Shown: positions 8,133-17,629, counted from the first letter of the stretch. The stretch: 59,367 nt of DNA from an uncultured Prevotella sp. (GCA_902798285.1 CADBVZ010000018.1:1-59367); one strand, 5' to 3'. Notes: a model not told the origin generated them from the letters alone. Translations and numbers: made by a program.

Positions 8133-9626
8133 CTATTTGTCAAACACTTTACTGAACTCGTTAACACTGATCTTCACAGGCTCTACCATGAACTCCGGTC
8201 GGTTGTAACTCTTCAGGAGGAATGTGTTTAATTCCGGGTCTTCCTGCGGCAACATAAAAGCCTTCTCCGCTTTTCCATTTTTAAAGTAGGAGAAATAAAC
8301 ACGGCAGAAGTTACCATCATCACGACGACTGGCCACCATGATCCAATGTCCGTTACTCGACCAACTCGGATAGCTGTCCGGACGTCCCTCGCTATTCACT
8401 TTGCTGAGGTCGACAGTCTGAGTCAGGGGAAGTCCCTGATCGAGCGGCATACAGACGATGTCACCGTCGTTGTGACGGATATGGAAACAGCCGTACTGTC
8501 CCTGGGCAAACAGAATATAACGTCCATCGGGGCTAATACGAGGCAGTGTGGCACTCTTGTCCTGTGATGCGGCATCATACACCAATTCCTCGTCGCCGAA
8601 GTTGTGCGTTGCCACATCGAACGAACGGCGGTAGAGGTTGTATTGTATCTTGGGATAGGTGGTTCTGATATCCTTGTCGCGCATCTCTTCAGGGAGCGGA
8701 ACAGACTTACAGTAATAAAGGTATTTACCGTCTGGCGACCAGGTGGGATATACCTCCAGGAGCGTGGAATCGTTGCTGACAACCTGCACCGAGTCAGTCT
8801 CCACATCGTAAAGAATCAGGTCGCTAGCAAGATCGTAGACCTCAATCTTGTTGGGATTCTGTGTATGGAATCCCTGACGTGTCAGATCGGTTGAGAAGGC
8901 TATCAGCTTGGCGGTAGGATGCCAGGACGGATAGACGCCAGAGGAAATGGTATAGTCGCGCTTCAGATTGACTCTAGATATCTTACCGTCGTTCACAATC
9001 ACAGTACCGCTATTAGCGAGACGTACGTGGAAAAGCATGTTGTCGGTCTTGTAGTTCTGATAGCTATGGCAGTTGATGCATTGGCCTATCTTCCTGTCAT
9101 TCATGGTAATCTCGTTGTTGAAGATTTGTGTCTCTTCAAACGTAGTGAGGTTACGCTGGGCAATCTCCATGAAGGTCCATGCCACATACGAAGGTTCAAT
9201 CAAGCGATACGACAGATATTCGTCGATAGGATCTTCTGCAATACGTATCTCAAACGGGGTGAACGACAGCCACTCACCATCTTTCTTGCCCCATACCTCA
9301 ACCTTGATGCTCTTGCTTTTCGAGGCATCAAGCATCGTGTGCCATTCCGACTCAGGTATCTGCACCTTTACGCCTTGGCCGTAGGTCTGCTGGTGGCCGT
9401 CTGGCGTGGTGATACGTGTCACACACTCCTCATACTCGTCGGCAGGGAGCATGAAGTTGAGAGGCGCGATGTTGCAAGGCACAGTGACATTGCAATAGTC
9501 TGGGTAGATAGCAGGCAGGCACTTGGCGTCTTTACTTGAGGAGGGCACATCGGGGTGACTGGCACATGATGACAACAACATGGCAACAGCCAATAACAAC
9601 ATATAGGAGTGAATATATCTTTTCAT
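8133..9626 (-). CDS. CxNCH-motif beta-propeller lipoprotein (copy A)
   Basis: 497-aa predicted lipoprotein with lipobox LLSSC at residues 17-21. The layout matches copy B: IYPDYCNVTVPCNIAPLNF, then YRLIEPSYVAW, then CINCH at 183-187 with Met197 and His200 at the same spacing as in copy B, then TolB/PD40-like propeller blades (YPSWHPTAKLIAFST, YPTWSPDGKYLYY, PRISPDGRYILFAQG, YPSWSSNGHWIMV) and SRRDDGNFCRVYF near the end. The haem-type motif, flanking ligand candidates and the strings PNKIEVYDLASDL and KAFMLPQ are shared by both copies, so they are likely functional. It sits 6 bp after the membrane protein copy A and 5 bp before copy B. A c-type cytochrome role outside the inner membrane is an inference. 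Confidence 0.8.
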   Translation of the reverse strand: MKRYIHSYMLLLAVAMLLSSCASHPDVPSSSKDAKCLPAIYPDYCNVTVPCNIAPLNFMLPADEYEECVTRITTPDGHQQTYGQGVKVQIPESEWHTMLDASKSKSIKVEVWGKKDGEWLSFTPFEIRIAEDPIDEYLSYRLIEPSYVAWTFMEIAQRNLTTFEETQIFNNEITMNDRKIGQCINCHSYQNYKTDNMLFHVRLANSGTVIVNDGKISRVNLKRDYTISSGVYPSWHPTAKLIAFSTDLTRQGFHTQNPNKIEVYDLASDLILYDVETDSVQVVSNDSTLLEVYPTWSPDGKYLYYCKSVPLPEEMRDKDIRTTYPKIQYNLYRRSFDVATHNFGDEELVYDAASQDKSATLPRISPDGRYILFAQGQYGCFHIRHNDGDIVCMPLDQGLPLTQTVDLSKVNSEGRPDSYPSWSSNGHWIMVASRRDDGNFCRVYFSYFKNGKAEKAFMLPQEDPELNTFLLKSYNRPEFMVEPVKISVNEFSKVFDK

Positions 9627-9632
9627 AATCGT

Positions 9633-11408
9633 TTATGCGTGAGTTTCGTTTCCAATTTTACCATGTACATTGAGAGGTTTTCTGCCGAAGATATTGTACC
9701 ACCAATAGGTATCTCCATATTCCGCACGCATCTCCTCACCAACTTGCTCTACAGTCATACCAGGCACTGCCTTACTTTCAAGCGACTCCCAAAACTGTTT
9801 GTAACGTTCGTAGATGCCCTGTTCGACAGGAATCATCATGCGCTTTTCTTCTGGGGTCTTGTCAATGAACAGAATATAGGCTTCTTGTGCATGCACAGGA
9901 AAGTTCTCGTTCATGTGCAACTTCACAAAATTACGCAGCGAAGGCCAGAATCGACGAGAGTCGCAACGCAACATGGCATAGAGCAAGGCTTGTTCTGATG
10001 CTACTTTATAATCGGATTCATACCAAAGACTGATGCCATTGACAATATAGCTGTCGCTGTTCTCTACGCCAGTGAGCTCATCGGAATAGGATTTTTTCAA
10101 TGTCTTTACCGTTTCCGTAACAGGAGCCGGCTGCCAATCATCATAGAAGAGATGATGATGTAGCTGGGTGGTATAGCGCTCCACCAGTTCTTTATCTCCG
10201 CAAGCCAAGGCGCAACGGGAAAGCATCTTCAGATAGAATGGAGAGAAACCTGCCTGTATGGCATTCTCGAAATTCAGACGGATGGCTTCATTCATCATTC
10301 CGTAGTTATAATAAACCAAAGGAGATGCTATGTCCAAAAGGGAGACATGAAGCGTATCGGGATTATAAATACTTGTAGGACTATTACCAAGTTTAAATGA
10401 ACGGTCAAGCAAGCCGCCTTCGTTCATCAGGGCAATATTCTTAAGAAAGATCATCGTACTTGTTGGCTTCTTGTTCTCTTCTGCCATATGAAGTACCTCT
10501 TTCCAGTTGTCATCCTCAGCATAGCGCACCATGCGCATCTCGTCGATATAGTTCTGATCATGGAACATGAGTGACGAGATAAAGTAGATGCCAGCAGCAG
10601 CACAAAGCACAGGAACGAAAGCCTTAGCCAGATACTTGCCACACAGCGGAATGAGCAGAGAGACAGCGCCCAGCACCCAGAACGGATTGGAAAGATGCGG
10701 GGTGTTGTCGCTAGGCGTTATAAAACGAGGCAAGCCAGCTAGTACGACATCGTCGAATCTCAAATTCGAATAGAACTGTGTATGCCAGATGCTAGCGGTA
10801 AAGATGAGGAGAACAATACCGAAAAGCTCACGCCAAGTAGGCTTTTCGAAAAGCACTAAGCATAATACGAAAAGTAACGCAAACCATCCAAGCACTGGAT
10901 AGAGGCAAGAAGCCAGCAGATACCAGACAAGATGCCATTTACGTGGAGTTTGGCGAGCTGCCCACAAAAATAGCAGCATAACGAGATAAGCTACCGACTG
11001 CGAAAACCAATAACCTCTAATCGTAGAGACATAGACCCAATAGCCCAAATCGACAATGGATGTGAGCAGACAGGCTACAGGCAAGAGCATCAGTGCAGAG
11101 GCACTTCCCTGTAACCGGAATGCTTTGGTACCTACAAAGAAAGTAAGCACCCAGATAGCCACTAGTACACCTGAGCCTATGGCTGGATAACAGAATAACT
11201 GCGTCAACCAGGCTCCTACATACTGCATGAGGCCAAAAGGCTTCTGCATCAGAGCATGAAAGAAGGGTGCCCCGAAAAGGAATTCGGAACGATCGTGTGC
11301 CGTATAGAATACCTCTTGGTTGATGTATAGGATATATACAACAAATAAAAAGAAAGCCAACAGACTTACATAGAGGACTATACTTGATACTTTGCTAGTT
11401 TTATTCAT
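9633..11408 (-). CDS. DUF6057-like polytopic membrane protein (copy A)
   Basis: 591-aa membrane protein and first gene of the four-gene module. About nine to ten hydrophobic helices span residues ~10-290. The remaining ~300 residues are soluble and alpha-helical, with TPR-like character (PLVYYNYGMMNEAIRLNFENAI, LSRCALACGDKELVERYTTQ). Topology and local similarity to the protein at 6709-8127 mark the two as diverged paralogues. The family label DUF6057 is from memory. It has its own good promoter (TTTG-N20-TACCTTTG, 11431-11462) and the upstream Sus operon ends in a terminator, so it is not simply a tail of that operon. Function is unknown; a membrane platform for the CxNCH lipoproteins is the simplest inference. 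Confidence 0.7.
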   Translation of the reverse strand: MNKTSKVSSIVLYVSLLAFFLFVVYILYINQEVFYTAHDRSEFLFGAPFFHALMQKPFGLMQYVGAWLTQLFCYPAIGSGVLVAIWVLTFFVGTKAFRLQGSASALMLLPVACLLTSIVDLGYWVYVSTIRGYWFSQSVAYLVMLLFLWAARQTPRKWHLVWYLLASCLYPVLGWFALLFVLCLVLFEKPTWRELFGIVLLIFTASIWHTQFYSNLRFDDVVLAGLPRFITPSDNTPHLSNPFWVLGAVSLLIPLCGKYLAKAFVPVLCAAAGIYFISSLMFHDQNYIDEMRMVRYAEDDNWKEVLHMAEENKKPTSTMIFLKNIALMNEGGLLDRSFKLGNSPTSIYNPDTLHVSLLDIASPLVYYNYGMMNEAIRLNFENAIQAGFSPFYLKMLSRCALACGDKELVERYTTQLHHHLFYDDWQPAPVTETVKTLKKSYSDELTGVENSDSYIVNGISLWYESDYKVASEQALLYAMLRCDSRRFWPSLRNFVKLHMNENFPVHAQEAYILFIDKTPEEKRMMIPVEQGIYERYKQFWESLESKAVPGMTVEQVGEEMRAEYGDTYWWYNIFGRKPLNVHGKIGNETHA

Positions 11409-11430
11409 ATTGTTATTCTTCTTTTCGTTG

Positions 11431-11462
11431 CAAAGGTAGTAACAATATTTATAATCCCCAAA
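11431..11462 (-). promoter_or_regulatory. Promoter of the DUF6057/CxNCH module
   Basis: On the minus strand a -33 TTTG (11459-11462) is separated by exactly 20 nt from a -7 TACCTTTG (11431-11438), an almost ideal Bacteroidetes promoter 22 bp before the ATG at 11408. Confidence 0.8.
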
Positions 11463-11490
11463 CTTTTATCAGAAAAACTTAATAACCAAA

Positions 11491-11523
11491 TAAAAAGAGG
11501 ACATATCGAAATGATATGCCCTC
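11491..11523 (-). terminator. Terminator of the SusC-SusD-lipoprotein operon
   Basis: An 11-bp stem (11497-11507 with 11513-11523, one mismatch or wobble, 5-nt loop) is followed by a short T run on the minus strand (11492-11496). It separates the Sus operon from the DUF6057 module. Confidence 0.75.
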
Positions 11524-11551
11524 TATAAATTATTATACTGATAAGGAATAA

Positions 11552-12283
11552 TTACTCCTCATAGTAAACAGCGTTCAGCGTCATAGAGCCGCTGTAGAGC
11601 ATGAGGTCGAGGTCACGACCTTCACCACCCTTAGCACACTCCTTAGCCAATGTCTCAGTGATCTGAAGCTCATTCAGACCATCCTGCCACTTCACGTGAT
11701 CATAGTAGGTGTTACTCCACCAACCGTTCATCACCTTCAGATCGAAGTCTGCAGTAACGTCTGATACGTCAAAGATCAGAGTCTTCAGGCCAAAGTAAAC
11801 ATCATCGGGAATAGTGGGCAGGTGTGCACCTTCAGTTGAGCTGAAACGCATAGCTGCTGCATCCCATGCTGCAGGCTGGAATGGAGTCTGCTCGGGAAAG
11901 CTTGCAACATCACCATAGATATAGTACTTCTGAAGAGGATCAGTGATCTCCTGACAGCTTACGGGGAATTCAGCAGTCAGTTCGGTACCGTCAGCACAAA
12001 GTGCAGTCAGAACAACAGTAAAATCACCAAGCTTCATCTTCTTAGTTGCATAGTTACCAAGGAACTCCTTACCACCGATAGACCACTTGGCATTAACAGC
12101 GGCAGATGTAGAACATGTAACCACGTTACCATTCAGGCCACTCGCAGCCTTATCGACAGTAACAGTAGACTTCGCCTTGAGTTCGTCAACAGAAATGTGA
12201 CCGCCATTGCTGATATCCTCATGAGTAGGATCGCAGGCAAAAAGCGCACATACTGCGGCAAAAATCAAAAATATCTTTTTCAT
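11552..12283 (-). CDS. SusE/F-position surface lipoprotein
   Basis: 243-aa lipoprotein (signal ending LFAC at residues 14-17), third gene of the Sus-type operon, 20 bp after susD. Residues ~30-115 look like a PKD or Ig-like beta domain (AKWSIGGKEF, GDFTVVLTALCADGTEL). The C-terminal half (YYIYGDVASF, then MNGWWSNTYYDHVKW, DLDLMLYSGSMTLNAVYYEE) is probably a jelly-roll ligand-binding domain, with exposed Trp and Tyr residues of the kind used to stack on sugars. Position and size suggest the SusE/SusF role of an outer-membrane surface binding protein. I do not recognise a specific family and the ligand is not predictable. The operon terminator follows within 60 bp. Confidence 0.75.
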   Translation of the reverse strand: MKKIFLIFAAVCALFACDPTHEDISNGGHISVDELKAKSTVTVDKAASGLNGNVVTCSTSAAVNAKWSIGGKEFLGNYATKKMKLGDFTVVLTALCADGTELTAEFPVSCQEITDPLQKYYIYGDVASFPEQTPFQPAAWDAAAMRFSSTEGAHLPTIPDDVYFGLKTLIFDVSDVTADFDLKVMNGWWSNTYYDHVKWQDGLNELQITETLAKECAKGGEGRDLDLMLYSGSMTLNAVYYEE

Positions 12284-12303
12284 ATTGATTGCTTATAATA
12301 ATA

Positions 12304-14241
12304 TTAATATATAACTGTATATGTGTACTCCTGAGCAGGTGTATTCTCATCCCATCCGGCGTTCTGAGTCATCTTACCACTCATCAGGGTAATCTGTGAC
12401 TGAGGCTTTGGCAGGAAGCCCTTGGTATCAGCATAACGCTTAGACCAAGAACAGGTCATGTGCTCCAAAGAACGCTTGTTGGCCTTCTGACCAAGGCATA
12501 CAATCTGCTTACCCTTCTGGGCCTGGAGGGCCTTAGCAGCGTAAGAAGACTCACTATGCTTATCAACACCTGACCAACGACGCATATCGTTGAAGCGGAG
12601 ACCCTCCATAGCGAACTCCCAACGGCGCTCGTTCTGAATGTTCTTCAAAGAATAAGCGGTTTCAGGAACACCAGCACGACGCTGAACCTGGTTCATATAA
12701 GAAGCATCACCAGTGAGCTCGGTGAGCATCAGCAGAACGTCAGCATAACGCATCAGATAGAAATCTTCGAAGTGGTCACCCTGCTGCTCATTGTCAAGTG
12801 AACTGCCAGTATAACCAGGAGCCTGCTTCCACCAAGAATCATTATCTTTCGGGTTGGCATCCAGGTTAACTTCAGCGTACTTCTTACAAGCATAACCTGA
12901 CTCTTCATTGTCATCCTTCTCGTAGGTATAGCTCTCGAGCTCGTTATCGAGGTCGATCAAAGAACCGAGCTTACGGATATCTGTATATTCACCAGTTCTC
13001 TCAGCATCTGTCCAGTCGTCCCAGATGTTGCAAGAAGGAGTACCCTGACCCCAACCCTGGTTGAACGGATAAGTCTTGTCACGCTTACCATTATCATTGG
13101 TAGCACCGTTACGAAGACCCCAGAAGCAAGACAGATAGTTAGAATACATACGCGGGTTATTGTAAGTACCACCAATGGCCCACTTAGAAGCATTCAGGAA
13201 CTGAATTTGGAAGATTTCCTCATCGTTGCCATTACCCATGCCAGGCTGGTCGAAGCAGTTCTCACGCTTCATGTCAGCGATGAATTTATATGCATGACCT
13301 GCGTCATCATGAGCCTCATCCCAAAGGAAGCTGTTAGAATACTGCCAGAGTGAACGGAAGTCCTCCAGGAGCTTGAAACGACCGCTTGAAACGATGTCCT
13401 TCAAATAGCTGACAACATCAGTCTGAGAAATAGAAGATGCGCTACAACCCTCCTGAGCAATAGCCTCACCATTACGGTCTGTCAGGCTGATAGCAGGAGC
13501 TGAGCCAGAAGCCAGCTCACCTACACCCTTATAGAAGCCAGCCCAGAACATATAGGCACGGGCCAACATAGCCTCAGCAGCATACTTGGTGGCATGACCA
13601 TCGCCCTGCAGACCATAGCCTGATGCTACATCCATGAGGTTCATACCAGACACGAAGTCAGCAATAATCTGTGGATAGATGACATCTTCAGCACTTACCT
13701 GCTGCTGCATCTCGTCGGTAATAACGGTTCCCGTAATCAGAGGTACATCGCCGTACAACTGAGTCAGCCACAGATTGTAAAGACCACGCATGAAGAAGGC
13801 CTCACCAAGAAGCTGATTACGCAGCGGCTTCTGAGCGTCAGTCCAAGTCACGTTATCGATGGTCTCAATCTGGTTATTGGCACGTGAAATACCACCATAG
13901 AGAAGGATAAAGTTAGCCTCATACTGGTTAGCACTTGCCGTTGTGAAATGATGCAGTGACTTATTAACATTATCCTGCAGACCACCACTTCCATAGCAGT
14001 TGTCCGACATCATCTCCCACCAATAGAAAGGATTATTACATACACCACTATTATCACCGCCACCCAGCGTATTCATGATACTGTAGGTAGCTGCATTCAG
14101 AGCATCAACATCTCCTGGCTTACCAGGGAATGTAGCCGCTGTCAACTCTGTAACACGAGGATCGGTGTCCAGCATGTCGTTACAGGCTGTAAACAAAGTC
14201 GCTGAAAAAACAGCTGCTGAAAATAAAATATATTTCTTCAT
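12304..14241 (-). CDS. RagB/SusD family nutrient-uptake outer-membrane lipoprotein
   Basis: 645-aa SusD-like lipoprotein (lipobox FTAC at residues 16-19, then NDMLDTDPRV). It shows the usual SusD layout: an N-terminal helical TPR scaffold (EAFFMRGLYNLWLTQLYGDVPLI, YAAEAMLARAYMFW) and a C-terminal region with RRWEFAMEGLRFNDMRRW, the family hallmark, and a final LPKPQSQITLM segment. It sits as a lid on the partner SusC channel and captures substrate at the cell surface. It lies 15 bp downstream of susC. Somewhat longer than the typical 500-600 aa, suggesting extra surface loops around the binding site. No CAZyme lies next to the operon, so the nutrient, a glycan or something else, cannot be named. 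Confidence 0.93.
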   Translation of the reverse strand: MKKYILFSAAVFSATLFTACNDMLDTDPRVTELTAATFPGKPGDVDALNAATYSIMNTLGGGDNSGVCNNPFYWWEMMSDNCYGSGGLQDNVNKSLHHFTTASANQYEANFILLYGGISRANNQIETIDNVTWTDAQKPLRNQLLGEAFFMRGLYNLWLTQLYGDVPLITGTVITDEMQQQVSAEDVIYPQIIADFVSGMNLMDVASGYGLQGDGHATKYAAEAMLARAYMFWAGFYKGVGELASGSAPAISLTDRNGEAIAQEGCSASSISQTDVVSYLKDIVSSGRFKLLEDFRSLWQYSNSFLWDEAHDDAGHAYKFIADMKRENCFDQPGMGNGNDEEIFQIQFLNASKWAIGGTYNNPRMYSNYLSCFWGLRNGATNDNGKRDKTYPFNQGWGQGTPSCNIWDDWTDAERTGEYTDIRKLGSLIDLDNELESYTYEKDDNEESGYACKKYAEVNLDANPKDNDSWWKQAPGYTGSSLDNEQQGDHFEDFYLMRYADVLLMLTELTGDASYMNQVQRRAGVPETAYSLKNIQNERRWEFAMEGLRFNDMRRWSGVDKHSESSYAAKALQAQKGKQIVCLGQKANKRSLEHMTCSWSKRYADTKGFLPKPQSQITLMSGKMTQNAGWDENTPAQEYTYTVIY

Positions 14242-14256
14242 AACTTAATTAGCGAA

Positions 14257-17200
14257 TTAGAATTTAATACTTGCACCTACAAGATAAGTACGAGATGGCG
14301 GGTAAAGACCCAGGTCAACACCAGATGCCCAGCCATTACCACCGGCTGAGTTACCTACCTCAGGATCGAGGCCAGTGTAACCAGTGAAGGTGATCAGGTT
14401 CTGAGCCTGAACATAGAAGCGGAGCTGCTGCAGAGGACAAGACTTCCAGATGTGCTTGAAATCATAACCGAGTGTAACGGTCTTGATCTTGAAGTAGTCA
14501 GCATCCTCCATGTAACGGGTTGATACCCAGTTGGTGTTCTGGTGACCGGTAGCAGAAACACGTGGCTGAGTGTTTGAAGTACCCTCACCAACCCAACGGT
14601 TCAGGATCGTGGTATCATAGTTCTGATAAGGAGCATCAGAGAATGAACGGTAAGAACGCATGATCTGCTGACCGAATGCACCTGCACCGTTTACAGCAAA
14701 GTCGAAGCCCTTCCACTGCAGACCGAGGTTCACACCAAGCATAATGTCTGGGTTAGGATTACCAATCTCATGACGGTCACAGCCCTCACCTTCGGCGTAG
14801 GTAATCACACCATCACCATTATAGTCATCCCAGATACAGTCACCAGGCTGTGCATTGTCAAGAACGGCCTTACCAGCCTGACGAGCAGCATCGATCTGCT
14901 CCTGGTTCTGCCAGATACCGCTGTATGACATACCATAGAAGTAACCGATGGGGAAGCCTTCCTGAGCACGATAGATGTATTCAGTACCCTGTGAGAGAAC
15001 GCCACTAGGACCATTGATGTATTTATTCTGGTTAGCGATACGCGTTACCTTATTCTTATTAGTAGCAAAGTTCACGCCAATGTTGTAGCTGAAGTCCTTG
15101 CCAATTCTGTCGTTCCAAGTAAGAGCAATTTCAATACCGGTATTCTCAACGTCACCACCATTGATGGCAGCAGGGTTGGTACCATAAATTGCAACATTCT
15201 CACCAGTGATCAGCCAGTCCTTAGTGGTCTTCTTATACCAGTCGAAAGTCAAACCCAGACGGCTGTTGAGGAAGCGAGCGTCGAAACCGAAGTCGAGCTG
15301 CTCAGAGGTCTCCCATGTGAGGTCGGGGTTCGGCACGATGTTAGCGTAAGCACCAGTATATGGAGTACCAGAAGTAGAATTCTCAATGGTAGAACCGAAC
15401 TTGTAACCACTGTCACCAGCCTCACCAGACAAGGCGATAGTAGCCAGATACTGATACTTGCTGATATCCTTGTTACCGTTCTGACCCCAAGATGCACGGA
15501 TCTTGAAGAAGTCGAGCCAGCTCTTAGTTCCCTCCATGAATTTCTCGTTGGTTACTACCCAACCTGCAGATACAGAGGGGAAGAAACCCCAACGCTTGCC
15601 ATCGGTGAAGATACTAGAACCATCATAACGCATGGTTACAGTAGCCATATAGGTCTCGTTCCAGTCCCAAGTCAAACGGCCGAACCAAGAAGCGAGGTAC
15701 TCTTCATCATTAGGCTTACCAGTTACGGTTACATCGGGAGCATTCACCACCTTGATGTTAGAGAGCCATGCAGAATCCCAACCTTTCAGAGTTGCGAGCT
15801 GATCGCCCCAGTTTACCTTGTTAGATCCACCAATGTTAAAGCTCCAAGCTGAGCTCTGGTAGGTCTGACCAACCATGGCGCTGATCTTGTGACCACCAAG
15901 CATAGGAAGGTCGTAAGTCAAGGTGTTCTCAATAGACCAACCTGAACTTAACCATGCGTTCTGGCTAACACTATATACGGTTGATGTAGCATTACCATAA
16001 CCAGAAGATTTGGGCTCATTATAGCTACGATAGCCACCTGAATTCCAATTATAGTTGAACTGAGAACGGAGTCTCAGACCCTTGATGGGCTGGATGGTCA
16101 TGAAAGCAGTAGCGCTGGTACCGATACTGCGGCTTTCTGCCAAAGCACCGAAGCCACCATGAACGAGGTTCTCCCATGGGTTGCTGAACAGAGAAGCGTT
16201 CCAACCCTGACCGTATGCCATTGTACCATCAAAATTCTGATAGCTATATACATCACCATTGTCAGCGTACTGTGGTACGAGCGGACAGGTCTGGAGCAGA
16301 CTGTGAATATAGCTCCAGTACATACCGTCCTCAGCGAGGTCGTGGCTCTTGGTGTAGCCGATAGAGATGTTCTCACCGATGGTGATGGCATCGAAATCCT
16401 TGGCCTTCAGGAGCACGTGGTCACTGTTGATACGGATGGTATGGCGCTTGTAGTCAGAAGCCATATCAGCACCCATGATACCCTCGTTACCGGTATAGGT
16501 GTAAGACATAGCGAACTTTGAGCGGTCAGTACCACCAGTCAGAGTTACAGAATGGTTCTGCTGCTGAGCGTTCTTATTCTCGAAAGCGCCCCACCAGTCA
16601 GTACCTTCCCAACCACCGTTCACTTTAGAGAGGATGTCGGCAGGAACGAAGCCAGCCCAATCCATCTTCTGACCAGAAGTATTGAAGGTGTACTCGTCGA
16701 TGATGGTCATATACTGCTTAGCATTGAGCAGCTGAGGACGTTTGTAGGCGTTTGACCAACCCATAGCACCATTGTAGCTAAGCTCGATCTTACCTTCCTT
16801 ACCCTGCTTGGTAGTTACCAGAATAACACCGTTGGCAGCACGGGCACCATAGATGGCTGCAGAGGCAGCATCCTTCAGTACGTCGATGCTCTCGATATCA
16901 TTCGGGTTGATACCGTCGAGGCTACCACCGGCTACACCATCAATTACATAAAGAGGTGCAGAGTTACCTGTGGTACCGATACCACGGATATAAACCTTGT
17001 AACCCTTACCAGGCTGAGAAGAACTCTGGGTAATCTGTACACCAGGAGTGCTTGACTGCATGGCCTCGAGGGCGTTGGTGGTGTTCAGCTTGGCGATATC
17101 CTCACCCTTTACCTGAACAGTAGCACCGGTAACCAGCTTCTTCTTCTGGACACCGTAACCTACTACAACCACTTCATCAAGAACGGCATTGTCGTCCTTC

Positions 17201-17526
17201 ATTGTGATCTGGAAGTTGTCCTTATTGGCAACCTTGATTTCCTGAGTTTCGAATCCGATGAACGAGATAACGATCGTTGCATTGGGATTCACGTTGAGAG
17301 TGAAGTTACCGTCAAAGTCAGTAACTGTACCATTCGTGGTACCCTTTTCTACTACGCTGGCACCGATAACGGGACCAGATGCGTCGACTACAGTACCTGT
17401 AATCTTCTTCGTTGCCTGCTGAACCTCCTGAGGAGCTTCTGAGGCATAGGTCTTAGGCGAGAAGCAAAGTCCCATAAAGGTAAATGCTCCTGTTAAAAAC
17501 GCTAATTTTCCTAAATTTTTGTTCAT
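14257..17526 (-). CDS. SusC/RagA family TonB-linked outer-membrane transporter
   Basis: 1089-aa SusC-type TonB-dependent transporter. After a signal peptide (ending in the YASEA region) comes a carboxypeptidase-regulatory-like beta domain (ITGTVVDASGPVIGASV, NGTVTDFDGNFTL), then the SusC signature DEVVVVGYG at the TonB-box position, a plug domain (IRGIGTTGNSAPLYVIDG, DIESIDVLKDAASAAIYGARAANGVILVTTK) and a 22-strand barrel region ending in an aromatic residue (ASIKF). The ATG at 17526 is chosen over the upstream GTG-type extension because it begins the signal peptide. It heads the operon susC-susD-lipoprotein. The promoter at 17732-17763 implies a leader of about 200 nt. No dedicated ECF sigma/anti-sigma pair or hybrid two-component regulator lies next to it. 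Confidence 0.95.
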   Translation of the reverse strand: MNKNLGKLAFLTGAFTFMGLCFSPKTYASEAPQEVQQATKKITGTVVDASGPVIGASVVEKGTTNGTVTDFDGNFTLNVNPNATIVISFIGFETQEIKVANKDNFQITMKDDNAVLDEVVVVGYGVQKKKLVTGATVQVKGEDIAKLNTTNALEAMQSSTPGVQITQSSSQPGKGYKVYIRGIGTTGNSAPLYVIDGVAGGSLDGINPNDIESIDVLKDAASAAIYGARAANGVILVTTKQGKEGKIELSYNGAMGWSNAYKRPQLLNAKQYMTIIDEYTFNTSGQKMDWAGFVPADILSKVNGGWEGTDWWGAFENKNAQQQNHSVTLTGGTDRSKFAMSYTYTGNEGIMGADMASDYKRHTIRINSDHVLLKAKDFDAITIGENISIGYTKSHDLAEDGMYWSYIHSLLQTCPLVPQYADNGDVYSYQNFDGTMAYGQGWNASLFSNPWENLVHGGFGALAESRSIGTSATAFMTIQPIKGLRLRSQFNYNWNSGGYRSYNEPKSSGYGNATSTVYSVSQNAWLSSGWSIENTLTYDLPMLGGHKISAMVGQTYQSSAWSFNIGGSNKVNWGDQLATLKGWDSAWLSNIKVVNAPDVTVTGKPNDEEYLASWFGRLTWDWNETYMATVTMRYDGSSIFTDGKRWGFFPSVSAGWVVTNEKFMEGTKSWLDFFKIRASWGQNGNKDISKYQYLATIALSGEAGDSGYKFGSTIENSTSGTPYTGAYANIVPNPDLTWETSEQLDFGFDARFLNSRLGLTFDWYKKTTKDWLITGENVAIYGTNPAAINGGDVENTGIEIALTWNDRIGKDFSYNIGVNFATNKNKVTRIANQNKYINGPSGVLSQGTEYIYRAQEGFPIGYFYGMSYSGIWQNQEQIDAARQAGKAVLDNAQPGDCIWDDYNGDGVITYAEGEGCDRHEIGNPNPDIMLGVNLGLQWKGFDFAVNGAGAFGQQIMRSYRSFSDAPYQNYDTTILNRWVGEGTSNTQPRVSATGHQNTNWVSTRYMEDADYFKIKTVTLGYDFKHIWKSCPLQQLRFYVQAQNLITFTGYTGLDPEVGNSAGGNGWASGVDLGLYPPSRTYLVGASIKF

Positions 17527-17604
17527 ACTTAAGTATTTACTATAGATTAATTGGTTTGTAATGAATACAAATTGATAATTGTGTGGAAGCAATAGCCTCC
17601 CAGT

Positions 17605-17629
17605 AGCCTGCAAGCCTGCTTGGCGGGCT
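17605..17629 (-). promoter_or_regulatory. GC-rich hairpin in the susC 5' leader
   Basis: AGCCTGC (17605-17611) pairs with GCGGGCT (near 17623-17629) with one wobble, enclosing AAGC/GCTT. It stands out in an AT-rich leader, about 80 nt upstream of the susC ATG. A regulatory role (attenuation or small-RNA target) is an inference. Confidence 0.5.

Noticed and set aside
11552-17526. Full polysaccharide utilisation locus
   Set aside because: No glycoside hydrolase, lyase or hybrid two-component/ECF regulator lies next to susC/susD; the GH43-like fusion is 7 kb away past other operons.
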